NCBI RefSeq assembly: GCF_000003815.2
Contig: NC_049994.1
Location: 17,022,789 to 17,084,788 of the forward strand
DNA length: 62,000 nt
Direction of reading: 5' to 3'
Source of the DNA: Branchiostoma floridae
Taxonomy: Eukaryota; Chordata; Leptocardii; Amphioxiformes; Branchiostomatidae
The translations under genes were made by a program, and so were the position numbers. Within the stretch, counting starts at the first letter, position 1. Each line of letters begins with the position of its first letter. The notes beneath the pieces are model-generated. The model did not search any database. It worked only from the letters and a program-made list of their open reading frames with translations, and was not told the origin of the DNA. Below are positions 22,290 to 32,069 of the stretch, piece after piece.

Positions 22290-23030
22290 CTGGATGAGTC
22301 CATTCTGGCACGGAGGGGGTACATTTTTTTTTAAATTCATCTTTGGACTGTTGATTATATAATTATAAAGTGTTTCAGTGGGAGTATTTTTGAACTGGGC
22401 TATTTTGCAATTTTACTTGGGGTGTACTGGAAGAGTCCATTTTTGCACAGAGGGGGAATTTTTTAAAATGTGTTTATGGACTTTGGTGATTTGATATGTC
22501 AAAGTGTTTCAGTGTGGTTATTTTATGACTGGTCTATTTTGCAAGTTTACATAGGTTGTGCTGGAAGAGTCCATTCTTACATGGAGGAGGGGATTTTTAA
22601 TTTCCATTTTTGGGACTTACGTCCAAGTCCACTTTTAGCGGATGTATTTTTTTTACTGCACCACTTTACATAGGGGTATCGCAAGAAGAGTCCATTCTTG
22701 CATGGGGATGTTTTCAAATTTAGCTTTAGACAGGTGATGATTCAATATTCCATTTTTAGTGGAAGTGTTTTTGGACTGGTCTATTTTGCCTTTTCATGCC
22801 TTTTTTGCTTAGTTCAACTTTGGACTGGGTTGCTTAATGAAAAGGCCATCTTTTCAGTGGGAGTATTTCTGGACTGGAAATTCACATTGGGTGCACTGGA
22901 AGAGTCCATTCTTGCACTGGGAATTTTGTAAGATTCATTTTTGGGTGTCATTAAGTGTCATTAATAGAAGTGACTTTTAAACAAAGTGTTCCATTTTTGC
23001 ACATGGGTGATTTTGGAATAGTCTATTGTT
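22290..23030. repeat. ~130-bp degenerate tandem repeat
   Basis: GAGTCCATTCTTGCATGG-type motifs recur near 22298, 22433, 22567, 22687 and 22901, alternating with TTTTGGACTGGTCTATTTTG-type motifs. Confidence 0.75.
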
Positions 23031-23188
23031 GCATGGGGAGGGAGATGGCTGAAATATGCTGTAGTTGCTCTCAAGCAAATGTCGGCCTTTCTAGTTCATT
23101 ATATGTCTTTTAAGATGATTTTCCCTCCTCAACACCACAGTCAATCGATTTGCTTCCAAGTAAATCGCTGCAATGTGCATATTTTCAG

Positions 23189-23289
23189 AATGTTCTCGCC
23201 TGATGGTGTGCTCAGTTGTGACGATCCTTGTGTCGTCCATCGTTGGCGGAGTCTTTCTCTGGTTACTTTACAATATCAACCCACCAGAG
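23189..23289 (+). CDS. Copy B exon 2: transmembrane helix
   Basis: A 101-nt exon, phase 1 in and phase 0 out, preceded by ttttcag and followed by gtatcc. It encodes ECSRLMVC, then a ~20-residue hydrophobic helix with a GG pair and an aromatic end (VFLWLLYN), then PPE. The Arg on the N-terminal side fits an N-inside orientation. The same exon occurs at 38244-38344, 49787-49887 and 59865-59965, always 101 nt. Confidence 0.9.
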
Positions 23290-23529
23290 GTATCCTTCTG
23301 TCTCGATATGGCTTTGTTTACCATTACTTTTATTTGTTTTGTTTTTCTTATTTGAACTGTTCTATCTAAAAAGTTCAACTTTGATGAGATGATCTTGTAT
23401 GATTTTGTTTTTGCTCAAACACCATCGATTTCACGATATTTGATGCCATAAGCAGATTTGATTGGACAAAATATTGCTTTGTTATTAGAACCGGCTTCAA
23501 CATGATATCACGGCTATTTTGGATGTTTG

Positions 23530-23763
23530 TATACTGTAAATGTTTTTAAGTTCGCGGGGTTTTAATTTCGCGGTAGCGGGAAAAAGGACTTTTCGCGGTG
23601 GATTTAAGTTCGCGGTAACACCATAGACTGCAATCTAATATCATTATAGAAAAATGTTCGCGGTGGTTTTAAATTCGCGGTGGTTTTAAATTCGCGGTGA
23701 AGTGGTCACCGCGAAAACCGCGAACATTAATCCACCGCGAAAATTTCTGCATTTACAGTATAT
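23530..23763. mobile_element. TTCGCGG-type MITE in intron 2 of copy B
   Basis: Bounded by ATACTGTAAATG and CATTTACAGTAT and filled with repeated TTCGCGGTGG / CCACCGCGAA motifs in both orientations. I recognise the motif from MITEs widespread in marine invertebrate genomes. It is absent from the same intron of C, D and E, so it is specific to copy B. Confidence 0.8.
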
Positions 23764-23991
23764 ATTTCATATTTCAAAGATGACTGTACTGATTTAATCA
23801 TCTTTTTGTGTGTTTGCTTGTTGAAAGAAATTTTCTTGGCACAACAATAGGCGGCGTGACCTCCGCCTAATCCGCGTATCGCCCTTGAGGGCCTGCTACC
23901 TATTGCCGTCGACAGTCAGGGACACACAAGTTTTGCTATTTTTGGCAAATTTTGTAGAGTTTAGATAGTCATTCTTATGATCCCATGCCAG

Positions 23992-25174
23992 GTAATCCAA
24001 CAGCTTGAGCCGACAGCGACGCTGGGTTCCACCGTTACCCCTGGTACTCCTGGATGCTGCAGTTCTATCCCCACACCGCCAGGTGTCTCCAACAGCTCAC
24101 AGAGCACAGGTGAGATATAATCACTGTCACCTGTCCTTAGCGCTGTCCTGAAGAGGTCTTTGTGACAAATGTACAAAATGTTTTAACCTAACATGAGAGT
24201 CATTATGCTTAAGGTAGAGAGTTAACACCTAAAGGTCCCGAGTTCGAATCCCGTCCCCAAGGTCCACGACCTTCCTCTTTCTACTATGCTGTAAAAATGG
24301 GTACCTGACATCGGTCGGGGAGGAAAATACTAGTAACTACTGATACCTTTACATTGTGTCTGTACTGTGTATGTGGTACTGTAAATAAGCTACTAACTCG
24401 AGTGCATTTCCACATTGTCCTCGTCTGTACCAAAGGAAATAAAAAGGTGACTATTCCTGGTACGACTTTATTATCTATTCCAGAAAACCATCTACATTCG
24501 AATGCGATCAAGTCTACTGCCTTTAACCCTGGTACCACCGAATGCTGCAGTTCTGTCCCCACACCGCCGGCAGTCTCCAACAGCTCACAACGTACAGGTG
24601 AGGCTAACACGAACTTCACATCTGCTTGTGTTAGTATAATGGGCTAAACTTGGACAGTGTCCCTCTGTGTCATAAGATATTGAACTGTTAGACTGAACGT
24701 TATTTCTGTAAGCTCGATTCATCCGACATTTGACGCGTTGGGTACGTCAGAATGCCTTTCATATCATTTGCTTGAGCTTGATATATGTTTCAGATGGTTT
24801 ATTTTTATATGCTAGAAATGTATTCTGGGCTACATGAACAAACTACACCGAAACTTCATTACATTGCCCTTTCTGAAGATGTCCTTGTAACAAAAGTACA
24901 AAATTATTTTATCGTCAAATCCCCAACTTCACACGAGTGAAGCAGATAGTGTTTTATAATATGGATATTCTTGGTACGTGCGAATGTACCTTCCCACTGA
25001 TCATCGCATGCGAAGATATCACCATCATGATTCCTGGTACGATTCTATCGTCTATTGCAGAAATCTATCCACAGCTGCCAACGACTTTGGCTTCTACCTT
25101 AACCTCTAGCCCGACTAGCTGCAATAGGCCTTTCCCCATACTGTTGTTAGTATCCAGCAGTTCACAGCTTAAAG
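23992..25174 (+). CDS. Copy B stalk exons 3-5
   Basis: Three exons: 23992-24109 (118 nt, phase 0 to 1), 24484-24597 and 25061-25174 (114 nt each, phase 1 to 1). Exons 3 and 4 share the core CCSS(I/V)PTPPxVSNSSQ, with a Cys pair, a Pro-rich stretch and an N-S-S glycosylation sequon. Exon 5 is more diverged (SCNRPFPILLLVSSSSQLK). High Ser/Thr/Pro content suggests an O-glycosylated spacer between membrane and propeller. Confidence 0.85.
24190..24440 (+). mobile_element. tRNA-derived SINE-like element in an intron of copy B
   Basis: GGTCCCGAGTTCGAATCCC at about 24233-24252 is a good polymerase III B box. It is followed by a tail region (CACGACCTTCCTCT..., GGTACCTGACATCGGTC...) that also occurs in the matching introns of C, D and E. 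The A-box half is degraded here. It is not a functional tRNA gene. Confidence 0.65.
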
Positions 25175-25394
25175 GTGAGTAGCTCCGGAGTGTTGGTCTG
25201 AAGGTTCAACTTTGGACATTTGCGGCGTGAGACTTTATGATGAATTGATTTTAATTGAAAGTTAAGAATTTGCACGTTTTTGCCCGTGGGGTAATTGCAA
25301 CATTTAACATTTTGAATAAAAGGTAAACATACAAAGATTTGGTATAGATAACAATTATGACATATGGAGACAAGAGGCTATTCTAGTGATGATA

Positions 25395-26956
25395 GCAGTG
25401 GGAGAGTTACAATCACAGATGAGCTTTCAGCAGAGAGCATCAGTCAGTACTTCGCCAAAGCAGGGTGTGAGAGTGAGTCTCTTTACATCTTCCCGCTTCC
25501 GTTCGCAGGCGTGTGTCCTGACTTGTGCTCGATTAGCGAGGTGAAAGTTTTACTCAAGACTACCAACCCAAGGAAAGCTAGTGGGCCGGACAACGTACCA
25601 AACTGGGTGCTTAAGGACTGTGCTGAGGACTTAGCACCTGTTGTTTGCCATCTCTTCAACACCTCGTATGCAAAGGGCACAGTGCCCTCAGTGTGGAAGT
25701 CGGCAAATGTTGTGCCTGTACCGAAGGCTGCTGGAGCATCACAAGTGGAGGACTTTCGACCAGTCTCCCTTTTAGCTGTTTTGGCAAAACTGCTCGAGAG
25801 ATGCGTTCTCAAGAGATTACTCCCTGCACTAACCACGGTCATCCGGGACCAGTACGCCTACATGAAAGGCTCGTCAACCACATTAGCATTGGTGCGTTTG
25901 GTACAAACCTGGTTATCTGCTCTTGACTCCAAAAAGCCAACTCTCGTAAGGGCACTTTTTGCGGATATGAGCAAAGCTTTTGATCGGGTAGATCACGCCC
26001 TGCTGCTGTTGTGTGTTAACAATCTACAAGTGAGTCCACACATGTTGGCATGGATACACAACTATCTCAAACATAGACAGCAAAGAGTTGTGACCCATGG
26101 CAAGTTCAGCACCTGGCACACTTTAACATCAGGAGTCCCACAGGGGGGTGTTCTTTCACCCTACTTATTTTTGCTCTTTATGAGCACTAGGTCACCAGTG
26201 TATAGTTCCACACTAAATGTTGGCTATGCTGACGACGTCAGCTTGTCGCGATCTCTCCATGTGGCTGTGGCAAACAGCGACAGGGCAGTGGAGGAGGAAG
26301 CGACTCAGCTGGATGTATGGGCTAGCGACAACAAGATGATTTTAAATGGAGGCAAAAGTCAGCTAATGCAAATATGTTTTAATAGATCAGTTCCTGTCCC
26401 ACCGGAGATTATCTTAGGGGGACAACAGGTGCCATGGGTTGAACAGGCCAAGGGTTTGGGGTTCATTTTGGATAGGTACTTGACGTTCAATAACCAAGTG
26501 ACATCCATGGTCACGAAGGCCTCTCGTAGGCTTCATTATCTTAGGCTCCTTACTAAACAGGGCACTAGTGTCGTGGATTTGGTCCAGGTGTACGTCACAC
26601 TTATCAGACCTGTGCTCGAATATGGGCACGTACTACTAGTAGGGTGTAGTATGGAGCAGGAGAGACAAATTGAAAGAGTACAACGGAGAGCACTCCGTAT
26701 TGTCTCACTGGGGGGAAGACGAGAGGTGCCTGCTCTGCCGACGCTGAAAGAACGACGAGAGGTTGCGGCAGTGAAGCTACTGAGGGACATGCTGGACGAG
26801 GGTCACCCCCTCCATGACCTGGTGCCGCCGGCCAGAACTACAGTCACTGGGAGGACTCTTAGAAACGGAAATGCACTTACTGTGCCAGCTGCCCGGACAC
26901 AGAGACTGAGAAGGTCGTTCTTGTACCAGGCTATACGCCTGTACAACGAGGCTTGA
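25395..26956 (+). pseudogene. 5'-truncated LINE reverse-transcriptase ORF
   Basis: The frame is open for ~520 codons and holds FRPVSLLAVLAKLLE, ADMSKAFDRVDHALLL (motif A), SGVPQGGVLSPYLF (motif B) and VGYADDVSL (YADD, motif C), then LGFILDRYLTFNNQV and a thumb-like region. The ATG upstream at 25364 lies in host intron DNA, so it is not the native start. The absence of internal stops means the insertion is young. The clade looks CR1/L2-like but is not certain. Confidence 0.85.
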
Positions 26957-27182
26957 TACTCTGCGTAGGACGTTCCTGTCCTTGACTCCGGTGTTCCTTG
27001 TGAAGTATAATGTACAACTTTGTATAGGCGTTTCTGTATCATGTACTGTAATTTGTTTAATGGATGTATATACATATATTTTGTAGTCGACATGTTGAAA
27101 ATTTGTACAAAATCAGTGATATTCAGTTTGTTCTTACAAACTGCGATGCTGATTCTTTTCTGAATAAACGAAACGAAACAAC
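25395..27182 (+). mobile_element. 5'-truncated LINE in the last intron of copy B, with target-site duplication
   Basis: The empty site is preserved in D and E as TCTAGTGATGATATGTACAG. In B this is split, with ATGATA present at both 25389-25394 and 27183-27188, giving a 6-bp target duplication. The insert is 1788 bp and ends in an AACGAAACGAAACAAC tail. It is in the same orientation as the host gene. The endonuclease and the start of the reverse transcriptase are missing. Confidence 0.88.
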
Positions 27183-27714
27183 ATGATATGTACAGCTAAG
27201 AGCTACAATCTTAGCATTTTATAATACCGGGTTCCGAAGCTAATCTAGGTGACCTTGGATAAAACGAAAATGTCAGAAAATGAAAGATAAATGAAGTAAG
27301 GTTAGACAGGGCTTGAGATACTTTTTTCCGCATACCTGCTCTGATGCAGGTAACATTGAAAATTACCTACACCAGACAAATTTTACCTGCACTACACTGA
27401 ATTTAGAAAGCATGAATCATACTAAAATTGTTCAGGAACAATTGCCATTTTTTCTTTTGTACTATATGGGTGGTGACAGCCAATGCAGCTAAGAACAATC
27501 CACATGCACCTACATCATAGGACATTTATGTATAAAACCCAGTACATCTACAAGTGCAGGTTAGGCGCAAGTAGACACCAGAAATACCTGCACAGCTCCA
27601 ATTTTGCCTGCACTAACCTGCATATACAGCTGGTATTTCGAGCCCTGTTAGAGTAATTAACTGTTGTAAATGTATCAAGCATACCGCTTCTACTAGTTTT
27701 ATCACTCGTTGCAG
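27183..27714. other. Last intron of copy B, downstream part
   Basis: The sequence up to about 27300 matches the last intron of D and E. A stretch at 27310-27650 with repeated CCTGCA motifs (ACCTGCACTACACTG, TACCTGCACAGCTCC) has no counterpart in D or E and may be another small insertion. No exon seen. Confidence 0.45.
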
Positions 27715-28557
27715 AAAATCATGACAAAATGTTGGAGGATATCACATTCGGTGGGAGGGGAAAAGATCCAGGAAAATTTGACAAAAACTACGGAGTGGCT
27801 GTGTCTGCTGACAATGAGATATTTGTCGCTGATATGAACAACAACCGTGTCCAGGTTTTCGGCATAAATGGGACCTATCTGCGCCACTTCCCAACGGTAG
27901 TACCAGGTGGAGATACGATAATGGACCCCCGCACTGTTGCTATTGACGTGAAGCCTGGCCGCCTGTGGTTAGCGGGGAGTACATGGGTAAAGTACAGAGG
28001 ATACAGAGGACATGCCGTTCAGTACAATAAGGACGGTCTGCCCCTAAAGACGTTTGACTATCGCTTAAAATCTATATATATTTTTTCTTCTCCGGAAATC
28101 GCGATAGACGTGTGCACCAACAAAGTTATCCTGGGAGATGGAAATACAATCAATATTTTCCAACCAAATGGGCATCTCGTTTCGAGTTTTCGAGTACAAA
28201 GAGGCGGGCGAACCATTCCAATTCGCGGAGTCGCCTTGGACAGCGAAGGAAATGTCGCAATTGTGGACCGTTATGGACGCGTTAAAGTGTACAATCACTC
28301 CGGAGACAAGATATTAGAATTTGTAGTGACGGATGTATGCTGCCGAGGTATCTCCGTGGACCCATTTGGTCGCATCCTCTTAGCGAGTGCTAGGAACAAC
28401 AGGGTAGACATGTTCACAAGCCGCGGGAAGTTTGTCCGTCGTTAACACGAAAGAACCATCGTACATCGCCATAGGCCCGGATGGACAACTGGTGCTATCT
28501 AACCCATATGCTGGCCATACTGTTACTATCTTTCCACGCCACATGTTGTTTCCTTGA
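27715..28557 (+). pseudogene. Copy B NHL exon with frameshift before the last blade
   Basis: Entry after gttgcag, phase 1. Blades 1 to 5 are intact: GVAVSADNEIFVAD, TVAIDVKPGRLWLAG, EIAIDVCTNKVILGDGNT, GVALDSEGNVAIVD and ISVDPFGRILLAS. At about 28436 the sequence reads GTCCGTCGTTAAC where copies C and D have five more bases between CCGT and CGTTAAC. The shifted frame stops at 28443-28445. The blade 6 sequence (IAIGPDGQLV...) is still readable to a TGA at 28555-28557, so decay is recent. Confidence 0.85.
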
Positions 28558-28924
28558 TGCTCTCCAAGGACAAAAGTAACTTCTGACACTCCTGTCTGAA
28601 ACCCACATAACACATTAACATACAAGTTCTATCAGTGAGACGAGATCTGGTTCTACTTGTCTGTAGAGTCGAGACTCATTGAAAATTGGGTTTTCCCTTG
28701 GTCCATGATGAATGAAGCACCTGACTCTTTGGGGAACGTATCACGTTGTTTGATTTGTTTGGCATATTCAATTGTTTTACCTGTTGAACACATTGCCTAA
28801 TGATGATGTACGTCAATCATAGCAATAATATAAGGCTGGTAATCAATCAATCAATGAAACAATCACTCAATAAATAAATCAATATCATGCCAATAAGAGT
28901 ACACCTGGAAAATTAAAAAAACTA
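28558..28924 (+). other. 3'UTR-like flank of copy B
   Basis: Shared with the sequence after C, D and E: TGCTCTCCAAGGACAAAAGT, TCTGACACTCCT, a GAGACGAGA...CTGGTTCTAC segment and TGAAGCACCTGACTCTTTGG. A clear polyadenylation signal was not identified. It ends in AATC-type repeats at 28841-28885. Confidence 0.6.
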
Positions 28925-29160
28925 ATAGAGCATCAAAAGTGGCCATTATGGTCAAATGCAGGATGTCCTGCCTACTAATGGCCAGGCCGTCCCTATATAG
29001 AGGTGGCCAATTGTACAGGTTTGACTGCATCAAAGGCCAGCAGGTGGTCCTTATGTAGAGGTGGTCACTAGTACACGTTTAACTGTATATCAATGGCCAG
29101 GTGGTCCTTATGTAGAGGTGGTCACTAGTACACGTTTAACTGTATATCAATGGCCAGGTT
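28925..29160 (+). repeat. 57-bp minisatellite, array 2 (short)
   Basis: Three to four units of the family described at 34202-34430, including GTGGTCACTAGTACACGTTT twice. Same orientation relative to copy B as arrays elsewhere to their copies. Confidence 0.85.
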
Positions 29161-30747
29161 TGGAGTTGATGATTTGATGAAGTGGGGATTGCATTGTACA
29201 TCCGCAGGGTTAAGTTTATTACCATAGTGAGAAATGGTGTTTACGTTGTTGTACGCTTATGTAATGTAATGTATTTGTAATATGTAATGTACATTGCATT
29301 TCATCTTTATTTGTCATTTCTTTGTGTGAAATCAAGGTTATTTACATTTTGAATTCAAGATCATGGCACAATACGTCGTTGAATGTACTTAAATGTTTGG
29401 GTCATAATTACTGTATTTTGAAGTACACCTGCAAGATGGTCTTGAAAAGTTTTAAGTATAATACCCAGGGAAGAAATCGAGAGGAAGCTTGTTCCATAGA
29501 GAGATCATTCTAAGGAAAATTAGCATGGATTCTGTCCCTGAGATGTGGAATGTTTACGATCAAAATATGTATAAAAAATGCCCCAATAGTAAAGATGATT
29601 AGCAGTTGTCCAAGTGTCAAGCTTTTAAAATGCTATTGATTGTGCCTAATGATTGCTATAGGAAATGTGAATACAGATGTAGAAAATATTAAAGAATTTA
29701 ATGATTTTTACTTGTCTATCTAGTAGTACACAGAAGAACAGAAATATATAGTAGAAAATTGGTAGTTTCGATTAATTAAGGAGGTTTACAGCATCTTCTG
29801 TCCACAGACATATACATATTTATAAATACGTTGGAATGAAGGTTGAAACAAGGTGTACGTCAACAAAATTCGTACCTCTTAGCCCACCCACATAAAATCT
29901 GTCTCTGTTATCAAAATGTAGACCACAAGTATATCGACTAATTACAACCCCCAACACAATTGTGTGGCCCAAGGGCTATAGAAAGGAGATGCGCACGACC
30001 TTGTGCACCTTAGGATGTGAGAATGTATAACACCAAGGTTATCTTCTACTCTTATCAATCTGATGGGATGTGCTAGTGACTGCTTCAGTATACCCCATGG
30101 ACTTGGTACTAAAAAACAGTGAAGAAACTTGGTGCCCTTACCGTAGCAACAGGCTACCATGAGGATTATACTGGGACCAGAGCACGTCACCCATGAGTCT
30201 GCTCTTATCATAACAGGACTCAGTCGTCTGGACTCTAGAAGGGACATCCTATGTCTTAGATATGCACAATCTCTTGCGAACCCTAGCAGATACATTTCAT
30301 GGCTCCCACTGCGGCGGGGGTGTCCACAATAGAACTTTAAGAAATAATGTCAGCTTCACCAGTTTCAAATGTAGGACGTCTCGGTTTAGTAACAGCACTC
30401 TCCCCTATTGTCCTCAATGAACAATGGAATTTTTTCTTTAAAGGAATCAGACATGTCAGTGAAGCGCATTCACGTATATGTGAAATGAACATTGTACAGA
30501 GTTGCAATTCAGTCGTAAGGCTGCAACAGTTTTAATCCAATAAACCATTTCATCATCATCATGCGATAAACGTAGCTCCACAGCATGTACTACTAGTATA
30601 TGTATAATATACAATAAATTGAAAATAAAAAGATTGAGTTAGCGGTTACTACAGAGGATGGCACCCAGGTTCACGACGTCTTTCGACCGAAAACAGCGAG
30701 GAGACTGACTCTCCTTTTCGGAGTAAATGGCTCATCATGGCTGCCCG
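29161..30747 (+). repeat. Block X, copy 2; inner end of the left arm of a large inverted repeat
   Basis: Matches the reverse complement of about 32070-33540. Shared pieces include ACACAATTGTGTGGCCCAAG, GGCTATAGAAAGGAGATG and GAGGATGGCACCCAGG, with small differences. Its right end is cut by the gap at 30748. Short open frames are not conserved between arms. Confidence 0.8.
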
Positions 30748-30847
30748 NNNNNNNNNNNNNNNNNNNNNNNNNNNNNNNNNNNNNNNNNNNNNNNNNNNNN
30801 NNNNNNNNNNNNNNNNNNNNNNNNNNNNNNNNNNNNNNNNNNNNNNN
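30748..30847. other. Assembly gap (100 N) at the centre of the inverted repeat
   Basis: 100 N. Palindrome centres often fail to assemble, so the true spacer may differ in size and content. Confidence 0.99.
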
Positions 30848-31028
30848 ATTGATTTATGTATATGCGAGGGTCTGCTTCCCTTGTTTCTGTGTTGAAATTC
30901 AACAGGTTCACCTAGTGCCTGTGTGTGACCTCTCCCCCACTGTTTAAGATTGGTAAACAAACATTCGTACCATTAATTCAAATTCAGTAACAGCCAAGGA
31001 TCCCATCCTGCAGTGTTACAAATGCTTC

Positions 31029-31530
31029 TTGTGTTATAATGAAGAAAAATATCGTAGAAAAGAAAATATGAGGGATAGGAATGCTGCCACACGACTAAGG
31101 ATTAGCTGCCATAAACTTCATATTAAAACAGGAAGGCATACTCGCACCCCTCTGGAACAAAGGCTATGCAAATATTGTAATTTAGATAGAATAGAGGACG
31201 AACGCCATTTTGTAGTAGAGTGCAGATTGTATGCCGTAGAGAGAAATGAACTGTATAAGGTTATACAAAACCAATTTCCTTATTTCATACACCTAAGTTC
31301 TGTACAGAAATTCATATTCCTAATGCAACTAGACAATCCATCGATCATAAAGCATATCTGCTCTTTTATCTCCACTATAAAAGAAAAGCGAGGAGAAGTT
31401 GAATTTATCCAGCAATAGTCCCATTTTGTATCTGTTAACTGTATCTTTTCAACATGTCTTGTCGTGACCTGTACTTAGCCCGGTGTGGCAAAAATGTGCA
31501 ATAAAGGTCTTCATTCATTCATTTACTACT
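31029..31530 (+). mobile_element. LINE 3' fragment with C-terminal coding tail
   Basis: An open frame to 31418 encodes a C-terminal LINE domain with a Cys/His cluster (LCKYCN...DERHFVVECRLY), preceded by LRISCHKLHIKTGRHTR, a pattern typical of the C-terminus of several LINE clades. It ends with GCAATAAAGGTCTTCATTCA and a (TTCA)n-like tail near 31515. The reverse transcriptase is absent, so it is a 5'-truncated copy. It lies between the arms of the B/C inverted repeat. Confidence 0.75.
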
Positions 31531-31619
31531 GTATTTCGACGAAGATGGGAAAAAACTGAGTTCAGATATTTTGTACTTAAAGTGAAGCTTCTGGAAGCGG
31601 ATCGTCTGCAGGGTCGAAC

Positions 31620-32060
31620 CGACGTCAGGGGCACAACTGAGACTCGTTGTAGGGAGATGATATGTGTAGGCAGACGATATGTGTAGGCGGCCATACATAT
31701 TGACTAAATGTGTAGGCGGACTTACAATGTCCTATTGACTAAACATAGAAAGGTCTTACTCTCCAGCAAAAGGGGTACGTTACAATTGTGATGAAATGTT
31801 GTTTATTAAAATTAGTTTATTATTGCGATCCTAAATGAAAAACCCGTGTATGAAAGCGGTTTTGTAAAGCAAATTAAAAGCTGTCTGTCAGAATTTCCTA
31901 AGGCATAAAGCTACCTCTCCCCTTGGGATTTGCAAAGTGGACTTGCCCAACTTCTTTCAGTTGTCTTGAGACGTGGGCTGAGCTTCGGGAGCTGGTAGAC
32001 TATACATGCTTGATGTACTTTTATTTCAACACCCACGTACTTTTTTTGTCAACCACGTAC
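31620..32060 (-). repeat. Remnant of the family 5' flank without its gene
   Basis: Contains ATATGTGTAGGCGG twice and CTTGGGATTTGCAAAGTGGA, CTTGCCCAACTTCTT and CACCCACGTACTTTTT, matching the 5' flanks of C and D (41860-42200 and 52440-52800). In those units the gene lies at lower coordinates. Here only the LINE fragment and gap lie there. I read it as the promoter side of a minus-strand copy that was lost at the inverted-repeat junction. Confidence 0.55.
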
Positions 32061-32069
32061 GCACTAGAT

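Larger units (their letters stand above)
21284..23095. mobile_element. Insertion of ~1.8 kb in intron 1 of copy B, made of tandem repeats
   Basis: Intron 1 is about 530-550 nt in C, D and E but 2404 nt in B. Flanking intron sequence (TTTCTTTGTTATAGTA... and ...TTATATGTCTTTTAAGATGA) is continuous in the others. The insert begins with ATATTTCAGCC (21287-21297) and has the reverse complement GGCTGAAATAT at 23047-23057, which may be short terminal inverted repeats. Inside are a ~152-bp tandem repeat, a 12-bp-arm palindrome and a ~130-bp degenerate repeat. No transposase is seen. Confidence 0.6.
19641..28557 (+). pseudogene. Copy B: NPxY-tail / transmembrane / stalk / NHL protein, C-terminus broken by a 5-nt deletion
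   Basis: Exons: 19641-20784, 23189-23289, 23992-24109, 24484-24597, 25061-25174, 27715-28557. Exon 1 (381 codons + 1 nt) has four NPMY motifs (Tyr 134, 152, 165 and one near the exon end), one degenerate NSMY (183), and PYAV repeats. Exon 2 is the membrane helix (CSRLMVCSVVTILV...). Exons 3-5 are stalk units. Exon 6 is the NHL domain, with GVAVSADNEIFVADMNNNRV in blade 1. Summed length leaves remainder 1. Adding back the 5 nt missing at about 28436-28441 restores the frame, so the ancestral protein was about 812 aa. As written, a stop at 28443-28445 gives 773 aa and removes blade 6. The tail also lacks 13 codons near the N-terminus that C, D and E have. A LINE sits in the last intron. The gene could still make a shorter protein, or the deletion could be an assembly error. 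Confidence 0.75.

Noticed and set aside
24230-24255. tRNA gene on the basis of the B box GAGTTCGAATC
   Set aside because: No complete cloverleaf; the same sequence recurs with a tail in paralogous introns, as expected for a SINE.
25364-25394. ATG at 25364 as the start of the LINE protein
   Set aside because: It lies in host intron DNA left of the ATGATA target duplication; the element itself is 5' truncated.
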